Positions 43,642-52,361 of a DNA stretch of 64,000 nt are shown in pieces. A program made the position numbers and the translations under genes. Position 1 is the stretch's first letter. Each line of letters starts with the position of its first letter. The stretch is from JAJDXO01 sp965207535 (lineage in GTDB: Bacteria; Pseudomonadota; Alphaproteobacteria; Rhodospirillales; UBA2165): positions 62,001-126,000 of the forward strand of contig CBDBMR010000013.1 of NCBI GenBank assembly GCA_965207535.1, in the 5' to 3' direction. The notes beneath the pieces are model-generated. The model did no database searches, had not been told where the DNA came from, and was given only the letters and a program-made list of their open reading frames with translations.

Positions 43642-44850
43642 ATGACAGGCACAGTCTTCAGTGCCGAACAAGTAGCGCCCCCCTCAATGCCGTCCGTCTA
43701 CCCGGACGGATGGAAAAGAGGCCAGCAGGCCGACCCGGACCGGTCGGCCAACTACATCGCGCATACCATGATCGGAGACCCGCTCGCCGATACGATGATC
43801 GAAGACCTCGAATCACTCGGAAAGGAGGAATCGGAACGGCTTATCAGGCTTGGCATGCATGATCACGAAGGCGACGCGCTGCACGGGGCACCGGCATCGG
43901 TCCGGGAGTTCTTCTCGCACTGCGTTGAACCGCCGGATTGGCTTGACCTGCCGTCTTTGCTTCCCGGCTGCCAAATGTTCTGGCGCAACGGGCGGCTTGT
44001 CCTCGCCGGCATGGTAGGCGGCGTCCTGGTCGAGGGGTTTTCAACGAACATCGCCAAATCCTTTTTCTTGACCGGCCGGCTGCGCGATCAGGGCGTACGG
44101 CGGCTGCAGCAGAACAACCGACACATGCTGGAGATATTCATGCCGGGCGGCATGGAGGCGCACGCCGACGGGTGGACCCATTCCGTCCGGGTCAGGCTGG
44201 TCCACGCAAAAATCCGCAAGTTGCTCGCCGAGTCCGCGGAATGGGACGTCGCGGAGTTGGGCACGCCGCTCAGCGCCGCGCACGTGGGTTTCGCCATGGC
44301 CGCTTTTTCGGCCAGGCTGCTCAAGCATCTCAAGAGCCTCGGCGGCTCCTTCAGCGAGGAGGAGCGCAGGAGCTTCATGGCGGTGTGGCGGTATTCCGGG
44401 TATCTGATGGGCGTTCCGGAAACCATCCTTTACCGTGACGAAGAGGAGGCGCTCGAGATTTTTCGGATAGGCCTTTTGTGCGAGCCGCCGCCGTCATTGG
44501 AATCGATCGTGCTTGCGACGTCTCTGATCAATTCCGCGCCGCTCATTGCCGGAATAGACGATGACGACGAGCGCCGGAATCTCTCCGGCTACGTCGCGCA
44601 AATCTCACGCGCCCTTATCGGCAACGAATTGGCGGACGCCCTCAGGTATCCGAAGAGCCGGACGTTCGGAAGCCTATGGAAGTTTCGGACGCTCAATCGG
44701 TTCGAGCGGATCATGGACAGACTGATGCCCGGCCGTTCCGGCGCCGAGGCAACCCTCACCACATTGTTCGACGTCTCGCATTTCGACGAAATGGGCATCA
44801 GCTATCGATTGCCCGACCATGTCCACGCGGAGCGGTCATCGCGGTGGTAG
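43642..44850 (+). CDS. MpaB/rubber-oxygenase-like (DUF2236) protein
   Basis: This 402-aa protein has the DUF2236 layout. GRLVLAGMVGGVLVEGFS precedes the region HADGWTHSVRVRLVHAKIRKLL that contains the R/H pair implicated in heme binding by latex-clearing protein. MAVWRYSGYLMGVPE follows. It has no clear Sec or Tat signal, unlike secreted rubber oxygenases. Relatives include fungal MpaB, which cleaves a terpenoid side chain. It ends 102 bases before the second RND exporter and likely shares its function. Confidence 0.8.
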   Translation: MTGTVFSAEQVAPPSMPSVYPDGWKRGQQADPDRSANYIAHTMIGDPLADTMIEDLESLGKEESERLIRLGMHDHEGDALHGAPASVREFFSHCVEPPDWLDLPSLLPGCQMFWRNGRLVLAGMVGGVLVEGFSTNIAKSFFLTGRLRDQGVRRLQQNNRHMLEIFMPGGMEAHADGWTHSVRVRLVHAKIRKLLAESAEWDVAELGTPLSAAHVGFAMAAFSARLLKHLKSLGGSFSEEERRSFMAVWRYSGYLMGVPETILYRDEEEALEIFRIGLLCEPPPSLESIVLATSLINSAPLIAGIDDDDERRNLSGYVAQISRALIGNELADALRYPKSRTFGSLWKFRTLNRFERIMDRLMPGRSGAEATLTTLFDVSHFDEMGISYRLPDHVHAERSSRW

Positions 44851-44952
44851 AAGTTGTACGCCCGCCCCGATTCGGCGACACCCGAAAGGACGGAACGCAT
44901 GGCCGGGAACGGCGTGAGCCGGCCGATGCCTCCGCCCGTCCGGAGGTCCGCG

Positions 44953-47247
44953 ATGACCGGTAGCGCTCTCGACCGCTTTATCGAGACCGTGCTGGGCCGC
45001 CGGTGGATCGTGCTCGCGGCTGCCACGCTGGTTATGCTCGCGGCATCGGCCGGCGCAGGCTTCGTTGGCGTCACCAACGACTACCGGAGCCTGTTCGACA
45101 AGGATAACCCGCAGCTTGCCGCCCTGAACGCGCTGGAGGCCAACTACGGCGCGTCCAACAGGGCGCTGATCGCGGTTGCGCCGCCGACGGATACGGTTTT
45201 CACCCGCGAGGCGCTCGGAGCCGTTGAAGACCTGACCCGGGACGCCTGGCGGGCGCCCCATGCCGTCAGGGTGGACTCTCTCACCAACTACTCCTACAGC
45301 CGGGCGGAGGGCGACGACCTGATCGTTCGCCCGCTGGTCAAGAACGCGGGCTCGCTCACCGACGCCGAACTGGAGCGGACCCGGGATATCGCGCTCGACG
45401 CGGTCGAAACCGCCGGACGCCTGGTCTCGCGCGACGGAAAGGTCGCGGGGATCGTGATCTCCTTCGCAGAGTTGGACAATCCGGACGTTGCGGGTGTCGA
45501 AATCACCGACTATCTCCACGGTCTCCTCGACAAGGCCCGCGCCGATCATCCGGATACCGCCTATCACCTGACCGGCGATGTGCCGTTGCACCGCGCCTTC
45601 GCCGACGCCACCGTAGGCGATCTCGAAACCCTGGTCCCGATCGTGCTGGTGGTGGTTACGGTGACCGCGGCCGTGCTGCTGCGCTCTCTCATGGCGACAC
45701 TGGCGACCCTGGCCGTACTGATGTTCTCGGTCAACACCACGGTGGGTTTCGCCGGCTGGCTCGGCACCGTGTTCAACCCCGCCAATTCCGGCGTGCCGAT
45801 CATCGTGATGACGGTGGCCATCGCGCATTCGATCCATATCGTCGCGAGCACGCTGGCCGGCATTGCGAGGGGCCTCGACCGGAATGCGGCCATTTCGCAG
45901 GCAATCCGGGAAAACGCGTGGCCGGTGTTCCTGACCTCGCTCACCACGATGATCGGGTTTCTGAGCCTGAACGCGTCGGACTCGCCGCCCTTCCGCGTCC
46001 TCGGAAACCTGGTGGCGTTCGGTGTGTTCTGCGCATTCATCTATTCGCTCACGGTGCTGCCCGCGCTGCTCTCGGTCCTGCCGCTGCGGGCGAAGGCGGT
46101 ACACCAAAGACAGTCGGCCTTCTTCGACCGCTTCGGCACGTTCGTCGTGCGCCGCTCCCGCGTTCTGCTCTGGTGCACGACCGTCCTCGCGATCGTGATG
46201 GTCAGCGGTATTTACCGCCTTGAATTGACGGACAACTGGACGAAGTATCTCGGCGAACGCTACGAGTTCCGCAAGGACACGGATTTCGTCATCGACAACC
46301 TGACCGGCATCGAGTCTCTGGAATATGTGCTCGATGCGGGCGGCAAAGGCGGCATCTTCGAACCCGGCTATCTGCACAAGGTCGAGGCGTTCGCCGAATG
46401 GTTCCGAAAGCAGCCCGAAGTGTCCCACGTCGAGGCCTTTTCGGACATCATGAAGCGCCTGAACAAGAACATGAACGGCGACGGCCCTGAATTCTACCGC
46501 GTTCCGGACGACCCGAAACTGGCCGCGCAATTCCTGCTTCTTTATGAACTGTCCCTTCCCCAGGGCAGGGATTTGAACAACCGGATCGATATCGGCAAGA
46601 CGGCAACACGCATGACGGTGGCGTTGCGGAGCCTCACCTCCGCGGCCCAGCGCGGGCTGGACGCGCGGGCGAGGGCATGGCAACGGACCAATGCCCCCGG
46701 TCTCCTGACGACCGAGACCTCGGGCGTCAGTATCGTGTTCGCCCATCTCTCCCAGCGCAACATCGAGAGCATGCTGACCGGCACGATCATCGCCATGGCC
46801 CTGATTTCGCTCATCCTGGTCTTCGTATTCCGGAGCCTGCGGATCGGCTTGATCAGCCTGGTGCCGAATTTCATCCCCGCGGCGATGAGCTTGGGCCTCT
46901 GGGGCTTCATGGTCGGCCGGGTCGGCCTTGCCGGCTCGGTGATGACCGCGATCGCATTCGGTATCGTCGTCGACGACACGATCCACTTCCTTACCAAATA
47001 CCTTCAGGCCCGCCGGGACGACCACGACGCGCCCGCGGCGATACGCACGGCCTTCCGCACCGTTGGCTACGCCATGTGGACCACCACCGCCATGCTGGCG
47101 CTCGGCTTCCTGGTGTTTGCCTCGTCCGGCTTCGAGGTCAGTTGGGCGCTTGGCCTATTGGTTGCACTCACCATCGTCCTTGCGCTGATAGCGGATTTCC
47201 TGCTCCTGCCGCCGCTGCTGATGGCGCTCGATCGCAGAAAATCGTGA
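44953..47247 (+). CDS. RND/MMPL-family exporter, paralogue 2
   Basis: This 764-aa inner-membrane protein aligns end to end with the one at 37369, for example FLTSLTTMIGFLSLNASDSPPFRVLG and AIAFGIVVDDTIHFLTKYLQARR. GGAGG sits 6 bases before the ATG at 44953 (MTGSALDRF), which fits the paralogue's N-terminus better than the upstream ATG at 44854. About twelve hydrophobic segments are predicted. It follows the MpaB-like gene in the same direction. Likely an energy-driven lipid or terpenoid exporter. Confidence 0.88.
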   Translation: MTGSALDRFIETVLGRRWIVLAAATLVMLAASAGAGFVGVTNDYRSLFDKDNPQLAALNALEANYGASNRALIAVAPPTDTVFTREALGAVEDLTRDAWRAPHAVRVDSLTNYSYSRAEGDDLIVRPLVKNAGSLTDAELERTRDIALDAVETAGRLVSRDGKVAGIVISFAELDNPDVAGVEITDYLHGLLDKARADHPDTAYHLTGDVPLHRAFADATVGDLETLVPIVLVVVTVTAAVLLRSLMATLATLAVLMFSVNTTVGFAGWLGTVFNPANSGVPIIVMTVAIAHSIHIVASTLAGIARGLDRNAAISQAIRENAWPVFLTSLTTMIGFLSLNASDSPPFRVLGNLVAFGVFCAFIYSLTVLPALLSVLPLRAKAVHQRQSAFFDRFGTFVVRRSRVLLWCTTVLAIVMVSGIYRLELTDNWTKYLGERYEFRKDTDFVIDNLTGIESLEYVLDAGGKGGIFEPGYLHKVEAFAEWFRKQPEVSHVEAFSDIMKRLNKNMNGDGPEFYRVPDDPKLAAQFLLLYELSLPQGRDLNNRIDIGKTATRMTVALRSLTSAAQRGLDARARAWQRTNAPGLLTTETSGVSIVFAHLSQRNIESMLTGTIIAMALISLILVFVFRSLRIGLISLVPNFIPAAMSLGLWGFMVGRVGLAGSVMTAIAFGIVVDDTIHFLTKYLQARRDDHDAPAAIRTAFRTVGYAMWTTTAMLALGFLVFASSGFEVSWALGLLVALTIVLALIADFLLLPPLLMALDRRKS

Positions 47248-47438
47248 ATCGCGCCCATTTGCCGCCGCCGATCTCGGCCGGCAAAGGGTGCGCCAGACCG
47301 CCACGCTCAATTCCATCTTGATCGCCGGTCAGGGCACCCTGCTGGAAGTTGAAAATGTAGTGTGAATTGTAGCAGTATATTTGAAAGAAATTTTGAAAAT
47401 CCAACGTGGAACAACCAATGACCAAAGGAAGGGGTTGC

Positions 47439-48470
47439 ATGAAAATCAAATCATTCACAGGAATGGCGGCCGTTGCGGGAATCCTCGCGGTTGCCGGAAT
47501 GGCCGTCCCGGCGCAAGCGGCGACGCTCGACGACGTAAAGTCGGCCGGCGTTATCAAGTGCGGCATCAACACCGGCCTCGCGGGCTTCGCGTTCACCGGT
47601 GATGACGGCAAATGGACCGGGTTCGACGTCGCCTACTGCCGGGCGCTGGCCGCGGCCGTACTCGGCGATCCGAACAAGATCGAATACGTGAACCTAACCG
47701 GCGCAAACCGGTTCCCGGCGCTCCAGTCGGGCGAGATCGACGTGCTTTCGCGGAACACCACCTGGACGTTCTCGCGCGATGTGGATCTCGGCTTCACCTT
47801 CGTCGGTGTCAACTACTACGACGGCCAGGGCTTCATCGGCCGCAAGTCGCTCGGCGTGAAGAGCGCGAAGGAGCTCGACGGCGCATCGGTCTGCATCCAG
47901 ACCGGTACGACCACCGAGAAGAACCTCGCGGACTTCTTCCGGGTCAACAACATCTCCTACGAGGCCGTGCCGATCGAGACCAACTCGGAAGCCCGCACGG
48001 CGTACCAGGCCGAGCGTTGCGACGTCTACACGACGGACGCGTCCGGCCTCGCCGCCACGAAATCGACCTTCGAGGACGCCGAAAAGCACATGGTGTTCCC
48101 GGAAATCGTGTCGAAGGAGCCGCTCGGTCCGCTCGTCCGCCAAGGCGACGACCAGTGGGCCGATATCGCGCGGTGGGTCCTGAACGCGCTGATCTCCGCC
48201 GAGGAGTTGGGCGTGACGCAGGCCAACGTCGAGAAACTCGCCAAGGGCTCGAAAAATCCGGAGATCAACCGGCTGCTCGGCAGCGAAGGTTCGTACGCGA
48301 AAATGCTCGGCCTCGAGAAGAACTGGGCCGTGAACGCGATCAAGGCGGAAGGCAACTACGCCGAAATCTTCGACAGGTATGTCGGCCCGAAGACGCCGCT
48401 TGGTCTCAAGCGCGGTCTGAACGCACTCTACAAGGATGGTGGTATCCTCTACTCGCCGCCGTTCCGTTAG
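47439..48470 (+). CDS. aapJ: General amino-acid ABC transporter, periplasmic binding protein
   Basis: This 343-aa protein has a cleavable signal (GMAAVAGILAVAGMAVPAQA). The AapJ/BztA pattern includes TLDDVKSAGVIKCGINTGLAGFA, GDDGKWTGFDVAYCRALAAAV and SRDVDLGFTFVGVNYYDGQGF. GGAAGGGG precedes the ATG at 47439. It binds a wide range of L-amino acids. A perfect hairpin follows the gene, before the permease genes. Confidence 0.95.
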   Translation: MKIKSFTGMAAVAGILAVAGMAVPAQAATLDDVKSAGVIKCGINTGLAGFAFTGDDGKWTGFDVAYCRALAAAVLGDPNKIEYVNLTGANRFPALQSGEIDVLSRNTTWTFSRDVDLGFTFVGVNYYDGQGFIGRKSLGVKSAKELDGASVCIQTGTTTEKNLADFFRVNNISYEAVPIETNSEARTAYQAERCDVYTTDASGLAATKSTFEDAEKHMVFPEIVSKEPLGPLVRQGDDQWADIARWVLNALISAEELGVTQANVEKLAKGSKNPEINRLLGSEGSYAKMLGLEKNWAVNAIKAEGNYAEIFDRYVGPKTPLGLKRGLNALYKDGGILYSPPFR

Positions 48471-48489
48471 GCCGTAACCCGTACTGTCG

Positions 48490-48515
48490 GCCCGCCGGAT
48501 CACACTCCGGCGGGC
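48490..48515. terminator. Hairpin between aapJ and aapQ
   Basis: A ten-base-pair stem, GCCCGCCGGA with TCCGGCGGGC, around a 6-base loop lies directly after the aapJ stop. There is no T-tract, so it is more likely an mRNA-stabilising or partially attenuating element that keeps binding-protein mRNA high. Confidence 0.65.
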
Positions 48516-48561
48516 GCGATAGTGCCTTAAAGACCTGGTTTTGCGAGAGCGACACGAAGCT

Positions 48562-49758
48562 GTGGCCTCAACAAACTCGCCAGCCGGCCCCGCTGCCGGT
48601 TTCAATATTTCGCGGCTGTGGACGGATGAACGCTATCGCGGGATTCTGTCGCAGGCGGTCATTGTCATTCTCGTGGCACTGGCGCTCGTCTGGGTCGCCG
48701 ACAATACCCGCACCAACCTCGACAATCGAGGTCTCGACATCGGGTTCGACTTCCTGGCGGACCCGGCCGGGATCGGCATCGGCGTTTCGCTGATCGAATA
48801 CAGGTCCACCGACACGTGGCTGCGGGCGATGACCGTGGGCCTGCTGAACACGGTCCTGGTGTCGGCCCTCGGCATCGTCGCGGCAACGGCGATCGGCTTC
48901 GCGGCGGGGATCATGCGTCTGCTGCCCAACTGGCTGATCCGCACGATCATCACCACCTGGGTCGAGTTCACCCGCAACGTTCCGCTGCTCCTCCAGATCA
49001 TCTTCTGGTGGACGTTGCTGCTCAGCCTGCCGACCGTGCGCGAGACGCTGCGGATCGGCGATTCCATATTCCTCAACAATTCCGGGATCACGGGCCCCTC
49101 CCCGGTCTTCGAACCGGGCGCCTCGGCTGTTCTGATCGCGCTGGCGGCCGGTGTCGCGGCGGCCTGGGCGGTCCTGAACTGGGCGCGAAAGCGCCAAGCG
49201 GCGACCGGCGAACGGCTTCCGGCCGGCTGGATCGCGCTGGGCCTGATCGTGCTCCTGCCGCTGGCGGTCTATTTCGCGAGCGGCGAGCCGATCAGTTGGG
49301 ACACCCCGACCGCGAACCGCTTCGGGCGCTTGCGCGGCGGCCTGACGGTAACGCCGGAACTCGTCGCGCTCTGGTTCGCGCTGTCGACATACACGGGCGC
49401 GTTCATCTCCGAAATCGTGCGCGCCGGCATCCTTTCCGTGTCCATGGGGCAGACCGAAGCGGCGGGCTCGCTGGGCCTCAAGGGCTGGCAGACCACCCGG
49501 CTCATCATCATGCCGCAGGCGCTGCGGGTAATTATCCCGCCGCTGACGAGCCAGTTCCTCAACCTGACGAAAAACTCCTCGCTCGCGCTCGCCGTGGGCT
49601 TCCAGGATTTCGTCGGCATCGGTTCCCAGGCCCAGAACCAGACCGGCCAGGCGATCGAGATCGTGTTCAGCTGGATGGTCGTCTATGTCTCGCTCAGCCT
49701 GCTCACGTCGGCGTTTATGAACTGGTACAACGCGCGCATCGCGCTGGTCGAACGGTGA
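48562..49758 (+). CDS. aapQ: General amino-acid ABC transporter, permease AapQ
   Basis: This 398-aa permease has hydrophobic segments, the HisM-type EAA motif (GQTEAAGSLGLKGWQTTRLIIMPQAL) and an N-terminal region TLGLLNTVLVSALGI. The start is uncertain: GTG at 48562 was preferred to TTG at 48541, but neither has a strong ribosome-binding site. It lies between aapJ and aapM, and the next gene starts after 10 bases. Confidence 0.92.
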   Translation: MASTNSPAGPAAGFNISRLWTDERYRGILSQAVIVILVALALVWVADNTRTNLDNRGLDIGFDFLADPAGIGIGVSLIEYRSTDTWLRAMTVGLLNTVLVSALGIVAATAIGFAAGIMRLLPNWLIRTIITTWVEFTRNVPLLLQIIFWWTLLLSLPTVRETLRIGDSIFLNNSGITGPSPVFEPGASAVLIALAAGVAAAWAVLNWARKRQAATGERLPAGWIALGLIVLLPLAVYFASGEPISWDTPTANRFGRLRGGLTVTPELVALWFALSTYTGAFISEIVRAGILSVSMGQTEAAGSLGLKGWQTTRLIIMPQALRVIIPPLTSQFLNLTKNSSLALAVGFQDFVGIGSQAQNQTGQAIEIVFSWMVVYVSLSLLTSAFMNWYNARIALVER

Positions 49759-49768
49759 GGCGCGAACC

Positions 49769-50881
49769 TTGAGCATTCAGCCCTTCCATCGCGCACAAAA
49801 GGACATGCTCGCCGCGCGCGCGCCGCCGGCCACCACCACGGGCACCCTGGGCTGGCTGCGCGAGAACCTGTTCTCGAACTGGTTCAACACCGCGCTCACG
49901 CTGCTGGCGCTGTACCTGCTTTGGACCATCATCCCGCCGTTCATCGACTGGGCGTTCATCCACGCCGACGCCAGCGGCAGCACCGGCCGCGAATGCACGA
50001 CCGACGGCGCGTGCTGGGCCTGGCTGGACCAACGCATCAACCAGTTCCTCTACGGCTTCTACACGGCGAGCGAATACTGGCGCGTCAACCTGACGGTCAT
50101 TCTGCTGATCCCGGCGCTCCTGCCGCTGCTGTTCGACAGCATCCCCTACGCGCGCCAGCTGCGGTACTTCTCCCTCGCCTACCCGGTCATCGCCGTCTTT
50201 CTGCTGGTCGGCGGCATCGGTCTGGAAGCGGTGCCGACATCGAGCTTCGGCGGCTTCATGCTGAACCTTGCGGTCGGCCTGTCGGGTATCGTCCTGTCGC
50301 TGCCGGTCGGGATCCTGCTTGCGTTGGGGCGGCGCTCGAACCTTCCGGCGGTGCGCATACTCTGCGTCATGTTCATCGAGCTCGTACGCGGCGTTCCGCT
50401 GATCACGCTGCTGTTCACCGCGGCGATCCTGCTGCCCATGTTCCTGCCGGAAAACTGGAGCCCCGACCTGGTCATCCGGGTGATCGTCGTCGTAACGGCG
50501 TTCGCCTCGGCCTACATGGCGGAGGTCATTCGCGGCGGCCTGCAGGCCATCCCGAAGGGCCAGTACGAAGCCGCCCAGGCAATGGGCCTCGGCTACTGGC
50601 AATCGATGCGGCTGATCATCCTGCCCCAGGCGCTGAAAATCTCGATCCCGGGCATCGTCAACACCTTCATCGGCCTGTTCAAGGATACCACGCTCGTCTT
50701 CCTGATCGGCCTGTTCGACATTCTGGGAATCGCCCGGTCGCTGCAGCAGAACCAGGACTGGATCGGCAAGGTCGACGCCGAAGGGTTCCTGTTCACGTCC
50801 CTCTTCTTCTTCATCGTCTGCTTCTCCATGTCGCGCTATTCGCTGAACCTGGAAAAGCGCCTCGACACCGACAAACGCTGA
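49769..50881 (+). CDS. aapM: General amino-acid ABC transporter, permease AapM
   Basis: This 370-aa permease has the EAA loop (GGLQAIPKGQYEAAQAMGLGYW) and a hydrophobic N-terminal half with a periplasmic loop containing CTTDGACWAWLDQR, normal for AapM/BztC proteins. The start is a TTG preceded by GAGG 8 bases upstream. It pairs with AapQ in the membrane and with AapP as energy source. Confidence 0.93.
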   Translation: MSIQPFHRAQKDMLAARAPPATTTGTLGWLRENLFSNWFNTALTLLALYLLWTIIPPFIDWAFIHADASGSTGRECTTDGACWAWLDQRINQFLYGFYTASEYWRVNLTVILLIPALLPLLFDSIPYARQLRYFSLAYPVIAVFLLVGGIGLEAVPTSSFGGFMLNLAVGLSGIVLSLPVGILLALGRRSNLPAVRILCVMFIELVRGVPLITLLFTAAILLPMFLPENWSPDLVIRVIVVVTAFASAYMAEVIRGGLQAIPKGQYEAAQAMGLGYWQSMRLIILPQALKISIPGIVNTFIGLFKDTTLVFLIGLFDILGIARSLQQNQDWIGKVDAEGFLFTSLFFFIVCFSMSRYSLNLEKRLDTDKR

Positions 50882-50893
50882 GCGGAGGACCCA

Positions 50894-51667
50894 ATGTCCG
50901 TTCAAGAAACCGAACACACCCGCGGCGACGGCGAACCGGCCATCCGGATCGACCAAATGAACAAGTGGTTCGGCGCATTCCACGTCCTGCGCGACATCGA
51001 CCTGCAGGTCGCCCCGCGGGAACGGATCGTGATCTGCGGGCCGTCCGGCAGCGGCAAGTCGACCCTGATACGCTGCATCAACCGCCTGGAGGATCATCAG
51101 GAGGGCTCGATCGTGGTCGACGGCGTCCCGCTGACCAACGACCTGAAGCAGGTCGACGCGGTGCGGCGCGAAGTCGGCATGGTGTTCCAGTCGTTCAACC
51201 TGTTCCCGCACCTCACGGCGCTCGAAAACTGTACGCTCGCCCCGATCTGGGTGCGCAAGATGCCGAAGGCGGAAGCGGAGCAGACGGCGATGCAGTATCT
51301 GGAACGGGTCAAGATTCCGGAACAGGCCGGCAAGTTTCCCGGCCAGCTGTCGGGCGGGCAGCAGCAGCGCGTGGCCATCGCCCGGTCGCTGTGCATGAGC
51401 CCCAAGATCATGCTGTTCGACGAGCCCACCTCGGCGCTCGATCCCGAGATGATCAAGGAAGTGCTGGACGTGATGGTCACCCTGGCCGAAAGCGGCATGA
51501 CCATGCTCGTCGTGACCCACGAAATGGGCTTCGCCCAAGAGGTTGCCGACCGGATAATTTTCATGGACGAAGGCCAGATCGTCGAGCAGAACGCCCCGGA
51601 CGAGTTCTTCAACAACCCGCGGTCGGATCGCACGAAACTCTTCCTGAGCCAGATCCTCAGCCATTGA
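50894..51667 (+). CDS. aapP: General amino-acid ABC transporter, ATPase AapP
   Basis: This 257-aa ABC ATPase has Walker A GPSGSGKST, signature LSGGQQQR and Walker B MLFDEPTSALD, with the switch histidine in VVTHEMG. GGAGG precedes the ATG. It completes the aapJQMP operon. The operon lies between RiPP-associated genes but is an ordinary nutrient transporter; its presence there may be coincidental. Confidence 0.95.
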   Translation: MSVQETEHTRGDGEPAIRIDQMNKWFGAFHVLRDIDLQVAPRERIVICGPSGSGKSTLIRCINRLEDHQEGSIVVDGVPLTNDLKQVDAVRREVGMVFQSFNLFPHLTALENCTLAPIWVRKMPKAEAEQTAMQYLERVKIPEQAGKFPGQLSGGQQQRVAIARSLCMSPKIMLFDEPTSALDPEMIKEVLDVMVTLAESGMTMLVVTHEMGFAQEVADRIIFMDEGQIVEQNAPDEFFNNPRSDRTKLFLSQILSH

Positions 51668-51896
51668 GGAAACCGCCCGTTTTGGACGTTCCGGCCTCGG
51701 CGGCGGCTGCGCCAACCCGTTCCGGGTGATGGTCTTGATGACGACGGTAAACGCCCGGGGCAACCAAAGACCCGGCTGCGGCCAAAAGATGGTCCTGGGG
51801 GCCGGGTCCCGGGGCCTTGATCCCGCGGTAAATCGGTGGTACGGATATTCCCCAAGTAGGTTCGCTCGCCAATTTTAAGGATAGAGGGGATTTTCC

Positions 51897-52148
51897 ATGA
51901 GAAGTGGCGATGAAATGATGCAGCAGATTGTCGAGAAGGCCGCCGCGGATTCCGAATTCAGGCAGCAGCTTCTGTCAAACCCGAAGCCCACGATCTGTGA
52001 CGAGTTGGGCATTACGATGCCCGAATCGATGAACATCCAGGTCCATGAGAGCGATATGCAGACCGTGCATCTCGCGCTGCCGCCGGACCCGAACATTACC
52101 GAGGAGCAGCTCGAAGCGATCTCCGCCGGCCTCTGCTGCTGCTGGTAG
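51897..52148 (+). CDS. NHLP-type RiPP precursor peptide
   Basis: This is an 83-aa peptide. Residues 1-78 match the nitrile-hydratase-like leader peptide (NHLP) pattern: DSEFRQQLLSNPKPTICDELG, then IQVHESDMQTVHLALPPDPN, then EEQLEAISAG. The leader ends in AG at residues 77-78, the likely C39-peptidase cleavage point. The core is only LCCCW (79-83), three cysteines and a terminal tryptophan. It would be a substrate for the YcaO cyclodehydratase (cysteines) and possibly the halogenase (tryptophan). GAGGGGATTTTCC precedes the ATG. A strong terminator follows. Confidence 0.92.
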   Translation: MRSGDEMMQQIVEKAAADSEFRQQLLSNPKPTICDELGITMPESMNIQVHESDMQTVHLALPPDPNITEEQLEAISAGLCCCW

Positions 52149-52205
52149 CCTGGAAACACCAGTTGGAATGCGGATTCTCGTATCCGCATAACCTTTAGAG
52201 TTGAA

Positions 52206-52241
52206 AATCCCCCGCTTGTTTCGAGCGGGGGATTATTTTTT
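52206..52241 (+). terminator. Rho-independent terminator of the precursor gene
   Basis: An 11-bp stem (AATCCCCCGCT with AGCGGGGGATT) around a 7-base loop is followed by ATTTTTT. It lies 57 bases after the precursor stop and before the convergent 383-aa gene, so it may serve as a bidirectional barrier. Confidence 0.9.
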
Positions 52242-52361
52242 GGCGTTCCCCAAGAGCCCAACCGAAAACCAGGTTGAACGATTTCAGTCCTTGCGGACGC
52301 TCATCGCCGCCATTCGGGCCGCCATCCGAAGGTCCGCACGTCCTCTTGCAAGAAGAACCGC

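Noticed and set aside
44836..47025. 729-codon minus-strand frame over the second RND gene
   Set aside because: Antisense to a clear membrane exporter; residues are charged and repetitive, unlike a membrane or enzyme protein.
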